A stretch of 64,000 bases of DNA from JAVKSL01 sp039583695 (GTDB lineage Bacteria; Actinomycetota; Acidimicrobiia; Acidimicrobiales; JAJPHD01): positions 1-64,000 of the forward strand of contig JAVKSL010000008.1 in NCBI GenBank assembly GCA_039583695.1, given 5' to 3'. Position numbers and translations under genes: made by a program. Of this stretch, positions 43,505 to 55,492 are shown piece by piece (within the stretch, counting starts at the first letter, position 1; each line of letters opens with the position of its first letter). The notes beneath the pieces are model-generated. The model was not told the origin of the DNA, made no database searches, and saw nothing but the letters and a program-made list of their open reading frames with translations.

Positions 43505-45928
43505 GTGAGCAATCAACCAGGTCCGCTGCCCACCCCGGACTCTCTCGACCTCCCCGAGACCCTCGGCTACCGGATCAAGAACAAGCTGCTGGGTTCTCCT
43601 CTCAACACCTCTGCGCTGCGCACCGAGCGCCTCTCGAAGCCTGCCGCTCTGGGCGTGCTGGCGCCGGACTGCATCTCGTCCTCGGCCTATGCGAGCGAGG
43701 AGATCCTCCGCATCCTGGTCCCGGTGGTGGGTGTGGCGGCCTTCAGCTTGCTGCTGCCGATCACCGCGGCCATCATCGGTGTCCTGATCCTGGTCACCCT
43801 CTCGTACCGGGAGGTGGTGCAGGTCTACACCAAGGCCGGCGGGTCCTACGTCGTGGCCCGGGAGAACTTCGGCCCCAACGTGGCCCAGGTCTCGGCGGTC
43901 GCGCTTCTGATCGACTACACGGTCACGGTGGCCGTCCAGACCGCCGCTGGCACGGCGGCCCTGGTCTCGGTCTTTCCCAAGAGCCTCCTGCCGTACCAGA
44001 CGTTCATCAGCGTGGCGGTGGTGGTGCTGCTTTGCTACGGCAACCTGCGGGGTCTCAAGGAGGCCAGCAGGGCCTTCGCCTTCCCGACCTACTTCTTCGT
44101 CACAGCCCTCGCCCTCGCCATCGTCATCGGCCTGGTCCGGGCCGCTCTGGGGGACCTTCCGGTCCTGCCGATCCACGTGCATGGGGCCGTGGCGCTCCTG
44201 CCCGGGCACCACTCCGGGACGGGGATCTTCGAAGGGGCCGGCCTTTTCTACATACTTCAGGCCTACGCCAACGGGGGATCGGCTCTGACCGGCCTGGAGG
44301 CGATCTCGAACGGCGTGAGCGCCTTCCGCCCCCCCGAGGGCCTCAACGCCCGCAGGGTCCTGGTGGTCATGAGCTGCATCCTGGGGTCCCTAGTCGTGGG
44401 GGTGTCCATCCTGGCACATCTGACCCACGCCATCCCGTACGTGAGCGGCGCCCCCACAGTCATCTCCCAGGAGGCCAAGGAGGTCTTCGGCGGCGGGGCC
44501 GGGGTCGTGCCCTACTACCTGTTCCAGCTGGCCACCATCATGATCCTGTGGACCGGGGCCAACACCAGCTTCAACGGCTTTCCCTTCCTGGCCAGCTTCG
44601 TGGCCAGCGACTCGTTCCTGCCGCGCCAGCTCACCAAGCGTGGGCACCGGTTGGTCTTCTCGAACGGGATCCTGGTGCTGGCCCTGGTCGGGATAGCCCT
44701 GCTCGTCGCCACCAACTCGAACGTCGATGCGCTGATCGCACTTTACGCGATCGGCGTGTTCACCGGCTTCACTATGGCCGGAGCAGGCATGGTGCGCTAC
44801 CATCAACGCACCCGGGAGCTGCGCTGGCGCCTCAAGCTGGTGATCAACGGGTCAGCGGCGGTCGTGTCCGGCGCGGTGGTCCTGATCTTCGCGATCACCA
44901 AGTTCACCCAGGGCGCGTGGGTGGTGGTGGTGGCCTTCCCGATCCTGTTGTGGATCCTGATCCGGCTCAACCGCCAGTACCGCCGTGAAGCCGAGCTGCT
45001 CGAGCGCGGTGCCGAGAGGGCAGCTGAGGCGCCAGCGCTGCGCAAGCTGGTCGTGTTCGTGTTCGTGGACCGCCTCGACATGGCAGTGGCCCGGGCCATC
45101 CAGTACGCCCGCGCGCTTCGCCCCGATGAGATTCGAGCGGTTCATTTCGTGCTCGACGACCTCGTGGCCAAAGAGCTGAAGGAAACCTGGGAGCACCTTG
45201 CGGTGCCAGAGGAGATCAGCCTCGACCTGCGCGACTGCCCGGATCGCCGCCTGATGCGCGATGCCCTGGAGCTGGTGGCCGGGACGGTTGCAGAGGGTGG
45301 GACCGAGGTGAGTGTGCTGCTACCGCGGAGGGCCTATGCTCGTGCCTGGAGCCGGTTGCTCCACGACCACACGGCGGACCGTATAGCCGCCCAGATCAGC
45401 CGCCTTCCCCACGCGAACGCCACCATCGTGCCCTATCAGCTGGCGGCAGAGCCGTTGATGGCGCATCCGCCTCACAGCGAGCCCGGCCTGCCCACCACCG
45501 AGCCCGGCGTGCCCGGCGTGCCCACCACCGAGCCCGGCGTGCCCACCACCGAGCCCGGCGTGCCCACCACCGAGCCCGGCGTGCCCACCACCGAGCCCGG
45601 CGTGCCCACCACCGAGCCCGGCGTGCCCGGCGCGGTCCCGATCGCCGAGGTTCGCTGGCGCCAGCGGGCCAAGGTTGCCGGTCGAGTCAAGTCGATCCAG
45701 GTCCAGCCTTACGGCGACACCCCGCGTCTCGTCATCACCTTGGTGGACCCGACCGGCGGCATCACCTTGGTCTTCGGTCGGCGACAGGTGGCCGGAGTCA
45801 CCACCGGCGCGCGGCTGACCGCGGAGGGCATGGTCAGCCAGGTCGCTGGGCACCTGGCCATCTTCAATCCTCAGGTGAACCTTCTCGGAGACGACGACGC
45901 ACCCTCCGAGGAGGAGGAAGAGTCCTGA
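43505..45928 (+). CDS. KimA-like APC potassium permease fused to an OB-fold domain
   Basis: The 807-residue protein begins with an APC-superfamily transporter of about 12 helices (LAPDCISSSAYASEEIL, YTKAGGSYVVARENFGPNVA, WTGANTSFNGFPFLASFVA). A cytoplasmic USP-like domain follows (KLVVFVFVDRLDMAVARAIQ to about residue 645). This is the layout of KimA-type potassium/proton symporters. A six-copy 7-residue linker then leads to an OB-fold (VRWRQRAKVAGRVKSIQVQP, RLVITLVDPTGGITLVFGRR). In other Actinobacteria the OB-fold is a separate neighbouring gene, as far as I recall. TTG at 43493 is an alternative start. Confidence 0.82.
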   Translation: MSNQPGPLPTPDSLDLPETLGYRIKNKLLGSPLNTSALRTERLSKPAALGVLAPDCISSSAYASEEILRILVPVVGVAAFSLLLPITAAIIGVLILVTLSYREVVQVYTKAGGSYVVARENFGPNVAQVSAVALLIDYTVTVAVQTAAGTAALVSVFPKSLLPYQTFISVAVVVLLCYGNLRGLKEASRAFAFPTYFFVTALALAIVIGLVRAALGDLPVLPIHVHGAVALLPGHHSGTGIFEGAGLFYILQAYANGGSALTGLEAISNGVSAFRPPEGLNARRVLVVMSCILGSLVVGVSILAHLTHAIPYVSGAPTVISQEAKEVFGGGAGVVPYYLFQLATIMILWTGANTSFNGFPFLASFVASDSFLPRQLTKRGHRLVFSNGILVLALVGIALLVATNSNVDALIALYAIGVFTGFTMAGAGMVRYHQRTRELRWRLKLVINGSAAVVSGAVVLIFAITKFTQGAWVVVVAFPILLWILIRLNRQYRREAELLERGAERAAEAPALRKLVVFVFVDRLDMAVARAIQYARALRPDEIRAVHFVLDDLVAKELKETWEHLAVPEEISLDLRDCPDRRLMRDALELVAGTVAEGGTEVSVLLPRRAYARAWSRLLHDHTADRIAAQISRLPHANATIVPYQLAAEPLMAHPPHSEPGLPTTEPGVPGVPTTEPGVPTTEPGVPTTEPGVPTTEPGVPTTEPGVPGAVPIAEVRWRQRAKVAGRVKSIQVQPYGDTPRLVITLVDPTGGITLVFGRRQVAGVTTGARLTAEGMVSQVAGHLAIFNPQVNLLGDDDAPSEEEEES
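45491..45625 (+). repeat. 21-bp tandem repeat, six copies
   Basis: CCCACCACCGAGCCCGGCGTG occurs at 45491-45511 and five more times at 45521-45625, separated by a 9-bp partial copy. It encodes PTTEPGV units linking the permease and the OB-fold. Confidence 0.95.
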
Positions 45929-45945
45929 CCCCCTGCCAACTTGCA

Positions 45946-45961
45946 TTTTGGCTAGACAAAA
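45946..45961 (+). promoter_or_regulatory. DtxR/MntR-type operator
   Basis: TTTTGGCTAGACAAAA is a 16-bp inverted repeat, TTTTG-N-CTAG-N-CAAAA, with one unpaired position per arm. It ends 24 bp before the DtxR-type gene. The form resembles manganese/iron repressor sites and suggests autoregulation. Confidence 0.7.
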
Positions 45962-45985
45962 ACTAGCTTTCTCCGAGTTCAAGAC

Positions 45986-46656
45986 ATGACATCCAACACC
46001 GAACTCACCCGATCCGAGCGGGAGATGCTCAAGGCCATCTATCGGCTGGCCAAGGGCGGACCTGACAGCGGCGCCCACACCGGCGATCTGGCGAGCGCGC
46101 TCGGGGTCAGCCCGGGCACGGCCACGGCCTCGGTGAAGCGCCTGGCGGATCGCGGCCTCGCAGTTCACCGGCCCTACCACGGGGTGGAGCTCTCCGCCGA
46201 CGGCCGCCGGGCCGCGGTCGGTGCCATCCGCCGGCACCGCATAGTCGAGCGGTTCTTGTCCGACATGCTCGGCTATCCGTGGAACGAGGCCGACCGCCTT
46301 GCGCCCAGCTTCGAGCACGACCTGCCGGACGAGGTCGAGGATCGCCTGTTCGTGGCGCTGGACCGCCCCGCCACCTGCCCGCACGGCTTTCCGATCCCTG
46401 AGCCAGAGGAGGCTTACATCACCGAGCTGCCCCCGCTGTACGCCCTGGAGCCCGGCGACGTCGCGGTGGTCGCCGTCCCCGGCTCCCTGGCCTGCGAGAT
46501 CGTGGCCTTCCTCGACACCCTGGGCCTGCGCCCAGGCACCAAGGTCGAGGTGATCGAGAAGCACCCCTTCGACGGCCCGCTGGTGCTGCGGGTCGAAGGC
46601 ATCGACCGAGTCCTGGGCGAGCGGATCGCCCGCCAGATCTACGTAAAGAAGGAGCC

Positions 46657-46660
<4 letters not shown>
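45986..46660 (+). CDS. DtxR-family metal-dependent repressor
   Basis: The 224-residue protein has the DtxR winged helix (EREMLKAIYRLAKGG, TGDLASALGVSPGTATASVK), the metal-binding dimerisation domain (RRHRIVERFLSDMLGYPWNEA, HDLPDEVEDRL, CPHGFPIP) and a C-terminal SH3-like FeoA domain (VEVIEKHPFDGPLVLRVEG). It represses target genes when loaded with iron or manganese. The palindrome at 45946 is a likely own operator. It overlaps hppA by ATGA, so pyrophosphatase expression is probably tied to metal status. Confidence 0.92.
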
Positions 46661-49077
<2,417 letters not shown>

Positions 49078-49094
49078 GAGCCCGGCGGGGGCTC
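49078..49094 (+). terminator. Hairpin after hppA
   Basis: GAGCCC pairs with GGGCTC around a 5-nt loop directly after the hppA stop. There is no T-tract, so it is a weak intrinsic terminator or mRNA stabiliser. Confidence 0.4.
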
Positions 49095-49168
49095 ATCCGG
49101 GGTTGGTGGGCACAGGTGCTATGACGGAGGGGCACAATTTCTAAGAAGGGCCCCAACGAAGGCGGTAT

Positions 49169-52100
49169 ATGCCCAAGCCCCTGGTAATCGTCGAGTCCCC
49201 GGCCAAAGCTCGGACCATCGCGGGCTTTCTCGGGCCCGACTACGTCGTGGAGTCCTCGATCGGTGGCATCCGGGACCTGCCCCGCAACGCCGCCGACGTG
49301 CCCGCGGCCTACCGGAGTGAGCCCTGGGCGCGCCTGGGCGTCGACGTGGACAACGGGTTCAAGCCGCTGTACGTGGTGATCGCCGAGAAGCGGGCCCAGG
49401 TTGCCAAGCTCAAGGCGCTGGTGCGCGACGCCAGCGAGGTGTACCTGGCGACCGACGAGGACCGGGAGGGCGAGTCGATCGCGTGGCACCTGCTGGAGGT
49501 GCTGGCGCCCCGGATCCCGGTCAAGCGGATGGTCTTCCACGAGATCAGCCGCTCGGCGATCGAGCGGGCTGTGTCGGAGTGCCGGGAGCTGGACCGGGGC
49601 CTGGTCGACGCCCAAGAGGCCCGGCGGATCCTGGACCGGCTGTACGGCTACGAGGTCTCCCCGGTCCTGTGGCGCAAGGTGATGCCCCGGTTGTCGGCCG
49701 GGCGGGTCCAAAGCGTGGCGACCCGCATGGTCGTCGAGCGTGAGCGGGAACGGATGGCCTTCCGGGCGGGGTCGTGGTGGGACGTGGTCGCGACGTTCCG
49801 GGCGGCCTCGTCTCGGGCTGCCGCGGACTTCGATGCCCGGCTGGTGGCGCTGGACGGGCGGCGCCTGGCGAGCGGGCGGGACTTCAACGAGGTCGGAGTG
49901 CTGCGGACCGACGAGGTGGTGGCGCTGGACGAGGGGGCCGCCCGGCTGGTGGCGGCCCGGCTCGAGGGGGCCGACTTCGCCGTCGCCTCGGTGGAGTCCA
50001 AGCCATACCGCCGCTCGCCATACCCGCCGTTCATGACCTCGACGATCCAGCAGGAGGCCGGGCGCAAGTTGCGCTGGACGTCGCATCGGACCATGCAGGT
50101 CGCCCAGCGGCTGTACGAGGCAGGCTGGATCACCTACATGCGCACCGACTCGACGGGGCTGTCCGAGGCGGCCCTGGCGACGGCCCGGGATCAGGCCCGT
50201 GCCCTTTACGGCGCCGAGTACGTGCCGCAGGAGCCCCGCCGGTACGAGCGCAAGGTCAAGAACGCCCAGGAGGCCCACGAGGCGATCCGCCCGGCGGGCG
50301 ACACGTGGCGCACGCCCGAGCAGGCTTCGGTTCTGGGCGGGGACGAGCGCCGCCTGTACGAGCTGGTCTGGAAGCGGACGGTGGCTTCCCAGATGGCCGA
50401 CGCCCGGGGGACCTCCGCGCAGGTCCGGATCTTCGGCGAGATGAGCCCTGTTGTGGGTGAGCCCGCTGGGCTGCCCACCTCAGGTGAAGCCTTGGCTGGG
50501 ACCGTCCTGGCGGGTGCTGCCCGGCGGGCAGAGCTGACGGCGAGCGGGAAGGTGATCACGTTCCCGGGCTTCTTGCGGGCTTATGTGGAGGGGGCCGACG
50601 ACCCGGAGGCGGCCCTGGAGGACCGGGAGGTGCGCCTGCCGCCGCTCGTTGTTGGGGAGTCGCTTACGGCTGTGGCGCTGTCAGCGGAGGGGCACGAGAC
50701 CCAGCCGCCCGCTCGCTACACCGAGGCGTCGCTGATCAAGGCTCTGGAGGACCTGGGTGTGGGGCGGCCGTCCACTTATGCCTCGATCATCGAGACCATT
50801 GCGGAGAGGGGCTATGTGTGGCGCAAGGGCTCAGCGCTGGTGCCGTCATTTGTCGCCTTTGCCGTCGTGGGTCTGTTGGAGCGGTATTTTGCCGACCTGG
50901 TCGACTACGGGTTCACTGCCAGCATGGAGGACGACCTGGACGAGATCGCGGCTGGGGGGACGCAAAGCGTTCCGTGGCTGAGCCGGTTTTACTTCGGGGC
51001 GGACCCGTCAGAGAAGAATCGTGCCGGCGGGCAAGGCATCGGCCAGGGAGGGGATCTGAAAGAGCGGGTTCGCGGCCCAGGTTGCTCTCCTACGGGCCCG
51101 AACGGTCGGCAGGGGCTCAAGGAGCTGGTCTCGGGGAATCTGGGGGAGATCGACGCCAAGGAGGTCAACTCGATCCCGCTGGGGCTCAGCGTGGACGGCG
51201 AGCCGGTCGTGGTGCGGGTCGGGCGATACGGACCCTACATCCAGGCCGGGGAGCGTCGGGCATCGGTGCCAGATGGGGTGGCGCCCGACGAGCTGGAACT
51301 GTCGCGGGTGCTGGAATTGTTGGAAGCGCCCTCGGGGGATCGGGTGCTTGGCACGGATCCCGAGTCTGGCCAGGTTGTAATGGTGCGCGCCGGTCGCTTC
51401 GGGCCGTACGTGCAGATAGGGGATCCGGGGGTGTCTCCGCCTGGCAGGTCGGGTGGGTCCGATGGGTCGGGCGGGGTTGGTGGTGGCGCGGCTGTGGCGG
51501 TCAAGCCGGTTACCGCCTCGCTGCTTCGGACCATGGACCCGCAGACCGTATCCCTGTCGGACGCCCTGAGGTTGCTCAGCTTGCCACGTCTGGTGGGGGT
51601 CGATCCGGCGGACGGCTCGGAGATCCAGGCGCTCAACGGGCGCTACGGGCCGTATGTGCGCCGGGGGACCGACAGCCGGAGCCTGGCGTCGGAGGACCAG
51701 CTTTGGACCGTCAGTCTGGACGAGGCCCTGGCGCTGTTCGCCCAGCCCCGCACCAGGGGTCGGCCCGCCGCCGCCCCGCCATTGCGGGAGCTGGGTCTGG
51801 ACCCGGCCTCGGGGGCAGCGATCGTGGTCCGCGAGGGCCGATTTGGGCCGTACGTGACCGATGGAGTCCTGAACGCTTCCCTGCGCCGTGGAGACGACGT
51901 CGAGGATCTGAGCCTGGAGCGGGCGGCCGAGCTGCTGGCCGACAAGAGGGCGAAGGGGCCGACAAATGGCCGGGCTGGAGGTCGACGGACCGCGGCAGGG
52001 GGTCGGGGCGCCACTGGGGGTCGGACGGTCGCCACTGGGGGTCGGACGGTCGCCACTGGGGGTCGGACGGTCGCCACTGGGGGTCGGACGGTCGCCAAGA

Positions 52101-52204
52101 AGCCCGGCGCCACCGCCAAGAAGCCCGGCGCCACCGCCAAGAAGCCCGGCGCCAGCCGGCGTCCCACGGGAACACCGGGTCCAGCCGACCCACCTGACCA
52201 ATGA
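49169..52204 (+). CDS. topA: DNA topoisomerase I
   Basis: The 1011-residue type IA topoisomerase has the Toprim domain (VIVESPAKARTIAGFLG, ATDEDREGESIAWHLLEVL), the active-site Tyr in AGWITYMRTDSTGLSE and the GRPSTYASIIETI region. No zinc ribbons are present. The C-terminus instead contains four YGPY/FGPYV-type repeats of the actinobacterial form, then Gly/Arg/Thr and Lys-rich tandem units (TKKPGA type) likely to bind DNA. The ATG at 49169 opens MPKPLVIVESPAKA. It overlaps tmk by ATGA. Confidence 0.95.
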   Translation: MPKPLVIVESPAKARTIAGFLGPDYVVESSIGGIRDLPRNAADVPAAYRSEPWARLGVDVDNGFKPLYVVIAEKRAQVAKLKALVRDASEVYLATDEDREGESIAWHLLEVLAPRIPVKRMVFHEISRSAIERAVSECRELDRGLVDAQEARRILDRLYGYEVSPVLWRKVMPRLSAGRVQSVATRMVVERERERMAFRAGSWWDVVATFRAASSRAAADFDARLVALDGRRLASGRDFNEVGVLRTDEVVALDEGAARLVAARLEGADFAVASVESKPYRRSPYPPFMTSTIQQEAGRKLRWTSHRTMQVAQRLYEAGWITYMRTDSTGLSEAALATARDQARALYGAEYVPQEPRRYERKVKNAQEAHEAIRPAGDTWRTPEQASVLGGDERRLYELVWKRTVASQMADARGTSAQVRIFGEMSPVVGEPAGLPTSGEALAGTVLAGAARRAELTASGKVITFPGFLRAYVEGADDPEAALEDREVRLPPLVVGESLTAVALSAEGHETQPPARYTEASLIKALEDLGVGRPSTYASIIETIAERGYVWRKGSALVPSFVAFAVVGLLERYFADLVDYGFTASMEDDLDEIAAGGTQSVPWLSRFYFGADPSEKNRAGGQGIGQGGDLKERVRGPGCSPTGPNGRQGLKELVSGNLGEIDAKEVNSIPLGLSVDGEPVVVRVGRYGPYIQAGERRASVPDGVAPDELELSRVLELLEAPSGDRVLGTDPESGQVVMVRAGRFGPYVQIGDPGVSPPGRSGGSDGSGGVGGGAAVAVKPVTASLLRTMDPQTVSLSDALRLLSLPRLVGVDPADGSEIQALNGRYGPYVRRGTDSRSLASEDQLWTVSLDEALALFAQPRTRGRPAAAPPLRELGLDPASGAAIVVREGRFGPYVTDGVLNASLRRGDDVEDLSLERAAELLADKRAKGPTNGRAGGRRTAAGGRGATGGRTVATGGRTVATGGRTVATGGRTVAKKPGATAKKPGATAKKPGASRRPTGTPGPADPPDQ
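52001..52156 (+). repeat. Two adjoining 21-bp tandem arrays in the topA tail
   Basis: GGTCGGACGGTCGCCACTGGG repeats from 52019 (about 3.7 copies plus a degenerate leading copy), then AAGAAGCCCGGCGCCACCGCC repeats from 52097 (about 2.9 copies). They encode GGRTVAT and KKPGATA units of the basic C-terminus. Confidence 0.93.
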
Positions 52205-52824
52205 ATGCGGGTCGTGGTCGGCTGATCGCCCTCGAGGGACCAGACGGCTGCGGCAAGACCACCCAGGCGGTACTGCTGGCCACCCGGCTGGGTGCCGTGC
52301 TGACCCGGGAGCCGGGGGGGACCCCGCTGGGCGAGGCCCTTCGGGGACTGTTGCTGGCCCGGGCCGGGCCTGGCGTGAGCTCGCGAGCCGAGGCGCTGCT
52401 GATGCTGGCCAGCCGAGCCCAGCACGTGGTCTCGGTGGTGGTCCCGGCGTTGGAGGAAGGCCGCTGCGTGGTCACCGACCGCTTCGCCGGCTCGACGCTG
52501 GCTTATCAGGGGTATGGCCGGGGTCTTGACCTGGATGAGCTGCACAACCTGAGCTCCTGGGCCAGCGGTGGTCTGTGGCCCGACCTCAGCATCTTGCTGG
52601 AGCGCCCCGGATCATGCTCGGGCGGCGCCCCCGATCGCCTGGAAGCCGAGGATGCTGGGTTTCACTCTCGGGTCGCAGCGGGATTTCGGGCGCTGGCCGA
52701 AGGGGATCGCGCCGGGTGGGTGATCGTCGACGGGACGGGGAGCATCGAGGAGGTGGCTGGGCGGGTGGTGGCCGCGGTGGCCGAGCGGCTCGGACCTCCT
52801 GAGGCCTCAGCTGGGTCGCGCTAG
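52201..52824 (+). CDS. tmk: Thymidylate kinase
   Basis: The 207-residue enzyme phosphorylates dTMP. It has the P-loop ALEGPDGCGKTTQAVLLA, TREPGGTPLGEALR and the DR motif VVTDRFAGSTLAYQGYGRG. It overlaps topA by ATGA and precedes holB, a common actinobacterial order. The LID region (residues about 140-160) is short and Gly/Ser-rich. Confidence 0.93.
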   Translation: MNAGRGRLIALEGPDGCGKTTQAVLLATRLGAVLTREPGGTPLGEALRGLLLARAGPGVSSRAEALLMLASRAQHVVSVVVPALEEGRCVVTDRFAGSTLAYQGYGRGLDLDELHNLSSWASGGLWPDLSILLERPGSCSGGAPDRLEAEDAGFHSRVAAGFRALAEGDRAGWVIVDGTGSIEEVAGRVVAAVAERLGPPEASAGSR

Positions 52825-52897
52825 TGTTGGGATACAACGTTATCTTCGCTCAGAAGGCCTCGGTGGGCACGAGCCTGAGTTCGGAACGACCCTGAAA

Positions 52898-53950
52898 ATG
52901 GCTGAGCTGTTCGCTGAGGTGGTTGGCCAGGAGGCTGCGGTGGCCGAGCTCCGTGCTGCAGCCCGGGCGCCGGTACACGCGTACTTGCTGGTAGGGCCGG
53001 CCGGGGTGGGCAAGCGAGCGGCAGCGCGGTCCTTTGCTGCCAGCCTGCTTTGTCCGGACGGTGGGTGTGGCGAGTGCCGGCACTGCCGGCTTGCCCTGGC
53101 TGGCACCCATCCTGATCTGGCTGTGTTCGAGCGCACCGGGGCTTCGATCACGGTGAACGAGGCCAGGGAGGTGACCCGCCTTGCGGCGAGGACCCCAACG
53201 GAGGCTCGGCGACGGGTGCTAGTCCTGGCCGACTTCCACCTGGTTGAGCGGGCTGCTCCAGCGTTGCTCAAGACCATCGAGGAGCCGTCGCCCACGACTG
53301 TGTTCGTGTTGCTTGCCGACCAGCTGGCGCCGGAGCTGGTGACCATTGCCAGCCGGTGTGTGACCATCGAGCTCGGCGCTCTCAGCCCGGAGCGTCTGGC
53401 TCTGGTGCTCGAGTCCGAGGGTGCCGATGTCTGCACGGCGCAACGGGTGGCGCAGGTCGCGGGTGGTCGGCTGGACCGAGCTCGATTGCTGGTCTCCGAC
53501 ACTGGACTGGCTGCCCGCCAGGAGGCTTGGCGGAGCGTCCCGGGGCGCCTGGACGGGACTGGGGCCACGGTGTGTGTGCTGGTCTGTGAGCTGCTGGCCG
53601 GCGCCGAGGGGATCTCCGAGGCTTTGGCCGTCCGCCAGGAGGCCGAGCTGAAGCGCCTGAGCGAGGCGGCGACGGCTCGGGGCGAACGGAGCCTCCCAGG
53701 CCGGGCTGACATCGAGGCCCGCCACAAGCGTGAGCAGCGCCGCCTCCGGGTGGACGACCTGCGCGCCGGGCTGGCTGCGTTGTCCGGCGACTACCGCGCC
53801 CGACTGGATCCGACCTCGCCCTCACCGGCACTAGCCGAGGCGATCAGGGTCATCGACCAAGCCGGCCGAGACCTCGACCGCAACCCCAACGAGGCGCTGT
53901 TGCTCCAGGCCTTGTTGTTGCATCTCTCGTCTCTTGCGGTCGGGCGGTAG
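52898..53950 (+). CDS. holB: DNA polymerase III delta' subunit
   Basis: The 350-residue clamp-loader subunit begins with a DnaX-like AAA fold: VVGQEAAVAEL, Walker A-like VGPAGVGKRAAA, the zinc knuckle CGECRHC, VLVLADFHLVERAAPALLKT, and IASRCVTIEL as the SRC motif. The Walker A Thr/Ser is Arg, consistent with a subunit that does not hydrolyse ATP. It lies 73 bp after tmk. Confidence 0.92.
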   Translation: MAELFAEVVGQEAAVAELRAAARAPVHAYLLVGPAGVGKRAAARSFAASLLCPDGGCGECRHCRLALAGTHPDLAVFERTGASITVNEAREVTRLAARTPTEARRRVLVLADFHLVERAAPALLKTIEEPSPTTVFVLLADQLAPELVTIASRCVTIELGALSPERLALVLESEGADVCTAQRVAQVAGGRLDRARLLVSDTGLAARQEAWRSVPGRLDGTGATVCVLVCELLAGAEGISEALAVRQEAELKRLSEAATARGERSLPGRADIEARHKREQRRLRVDDLRAGLAALSGDYRARLDPTSPSPALAEAIRVIDQAGRDLDRNPNEALLLQALLLHLSSLAVGR

Positions 53951-54056
53951 CGAGGCCAGCTCGTTTCGAGAAGCGCCACGATGAGAGCTTCGAGTGCTGT
54001 AATCTCGGCAGATGCGAGGGTGACTCCGTGGCCGGCAGCAGCTACCCTGATCGCTG

Positions 54057-55448
54057 GTGAGCGCTGTGATCCCGGAGCGGGTAAGGCCGCTGGTCGAGCA
54101 GACCGCCGAGCTGGCACAGCGCTTCGAGGCCGCAGGCAAGAGGCTCTACCTAGTGGGTGGCGTGGTCCGTGACGCGATCATCGGCCAAGCCCTCCCCGAG
54201 GACTACGACCTCGACCTGACGACCGACGCCCGCCCCGAGGAGGTCGAGGCGCTGGTGTCGGGCTGGGCAGACGCCGTATCGGTGCAAGGCAAGCGCTTCG
54301 GGACGATCGCGGCGATCCGCCGAGGCAGGCACTTCGAGATCACCACACACCGGGCCGAGTGCTACGACCCCGACTCGCGCAAGCCAAAGGTGGCTTACGC
54401 CGAGCAGGTGGAGGTGGACCTGTCCCGGCGGGACTTCACGGTCAACGCGATGGCATTGTGCCTTCCCGATCTTGCCCTGATCGATCCCTTCGACGGCTTG
54501 GCCGACCTGGCGGCTGGGCGTCTTCGGACGCCGCTTGCCCCCGAGGCCTCATTCACCGACGATCCCCTACGAATGCTCCGGGCGGCGCGCTTCATCGCTC
54601 GCTTTGGCTTCAAGCCTGACCCGGAGCTGGTGGAGGCGGTCCGTGCTCTTCACGGGCGGCTGGAGATCGTCTCGGCGGAGAGGATCCGCGACGAGCTGGA
54701 CAAGCTGGTGGTGGTGCCCAATCCGTCGCCTGGGCTGTGCTTTGTCGTCGACACGGGGGTGGCGGAGGACTTCTTGCCGGAGCTGCCGGCGATGGCCCTG
54801 GAGCAGGATCCGATCCACCGGCACAAAGACGTCCTGGCTCACACCATCGCCGTGGTCGAAAAGACCAGTCCCGACCGCATCCTGCGCCTGGCTGCCCTGT
54901 TTCACGACGTGGGCAAGCCAAGGACCCGCGCCTTCGGTCCAGAGGGAGTGTCTTTCCATCACCACGAGGTGGTGGGTGCCAGCATGACCCGGGAGCGCAT
55001 GAGACAGCTGCGATACTCGACTGAGGACATCGTGCAGGTCTCGGAGCTGGTGGCCCTTCACCTGCGCTTCCACACCTACCAGCTGGGCTGGACAGACAGC
55101 GCGGTACGCCGTTACGTGCGCGACGCCGGGCTGCTGCTGGACCGCCTGAACGAGCTGACCCGGTGCGACTGCACAACCCGTAACGCCGCGAAGGCAAAGG
55201 CGCTGGGCCTGCGCATGGACGAGCTGGAGCGCCGCATCGCCGAGCTGGCGGGCAAGGAGGAGCTGGCAGCGCTGCGCCCCGACCTGGACGGGATCAAGGT
55301 GATGGAGGTGCTTGGCGTCAAGCCCGGCCCGGTGGTCGGACGGGCACTGTCCTTCCTGCTGGAGCTGCGTTTGGAAGAGGGCCCCCTGGGGGAGGAGGAG
55401 GCCACTCGCAGGCTCCTTGGGTGGTGGGAGAGCCAGGAAGCATCATGA
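54057..55448 (+). CDS. cca: CCA tRNA nucleotidyltransferase
   Basis: The 463-residue class II enzyme adds CCA to tRNA 3' ends. It has LVGGVVRDAIIGQ, the metal site DYDLDLTTDA, RRDFTVNAMA, DPLRMLRAARFIARF and an HD domain (LAALFHDVGKPRT) after residue 270. The selC gene in this window lacks an encoded CCA and so needs this activity. The start is GTG at 54057. Confidence 0.94.
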   Translation: MSAVIPERVRPLVEQTAELAQRFEAAGKRLYLVGGVVRDAIIGQALPEDYDLDLTTDARPEEVEALVSGWADAVSVQGKRFGTIAAIRRGRHFEITTHRAECYDPDSRKPKVAYAEQVEVDLSRRDFTVNAMALCLPDLALIDPFDGLADLAAGRLRTPLAPEASFTDDPLRMLRAARFIARFGFKPDPELVEAVRALHGRLEIVSAERIRDELDKLVVVPNPSPGLCFVVDTGVAEDFLPELPAMALEQDPIHRHKDVLAHTIAVVEKTSPDRILRLAALFHDVGKPRTRAFGPEGVSFHHHEVVGASMTRERMRQLRYSTEDIVQVSELVALHLRFHTYQLGWTDSAVRRYVRDAGLLLDRLNELTRCDCTTRNAAKAKALGLRMDELERRIAELAGKEELAALRPDLDGIKVMEVLGVKPGPVVGRALSFLLELRLEEGPLGEEEATRRLLGWWESQEAS

Positions 55449-55492
55449 CTTCGGGCGCTTTCCCGGTGTGAAGTGGCAGTTGTCGGCGTGAC

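Noticed and set aside
51008..52201. 397-residue minus-strand open frame
   Set aside because: It is antisense to the repeats of topA, low complexity and without a start signal.
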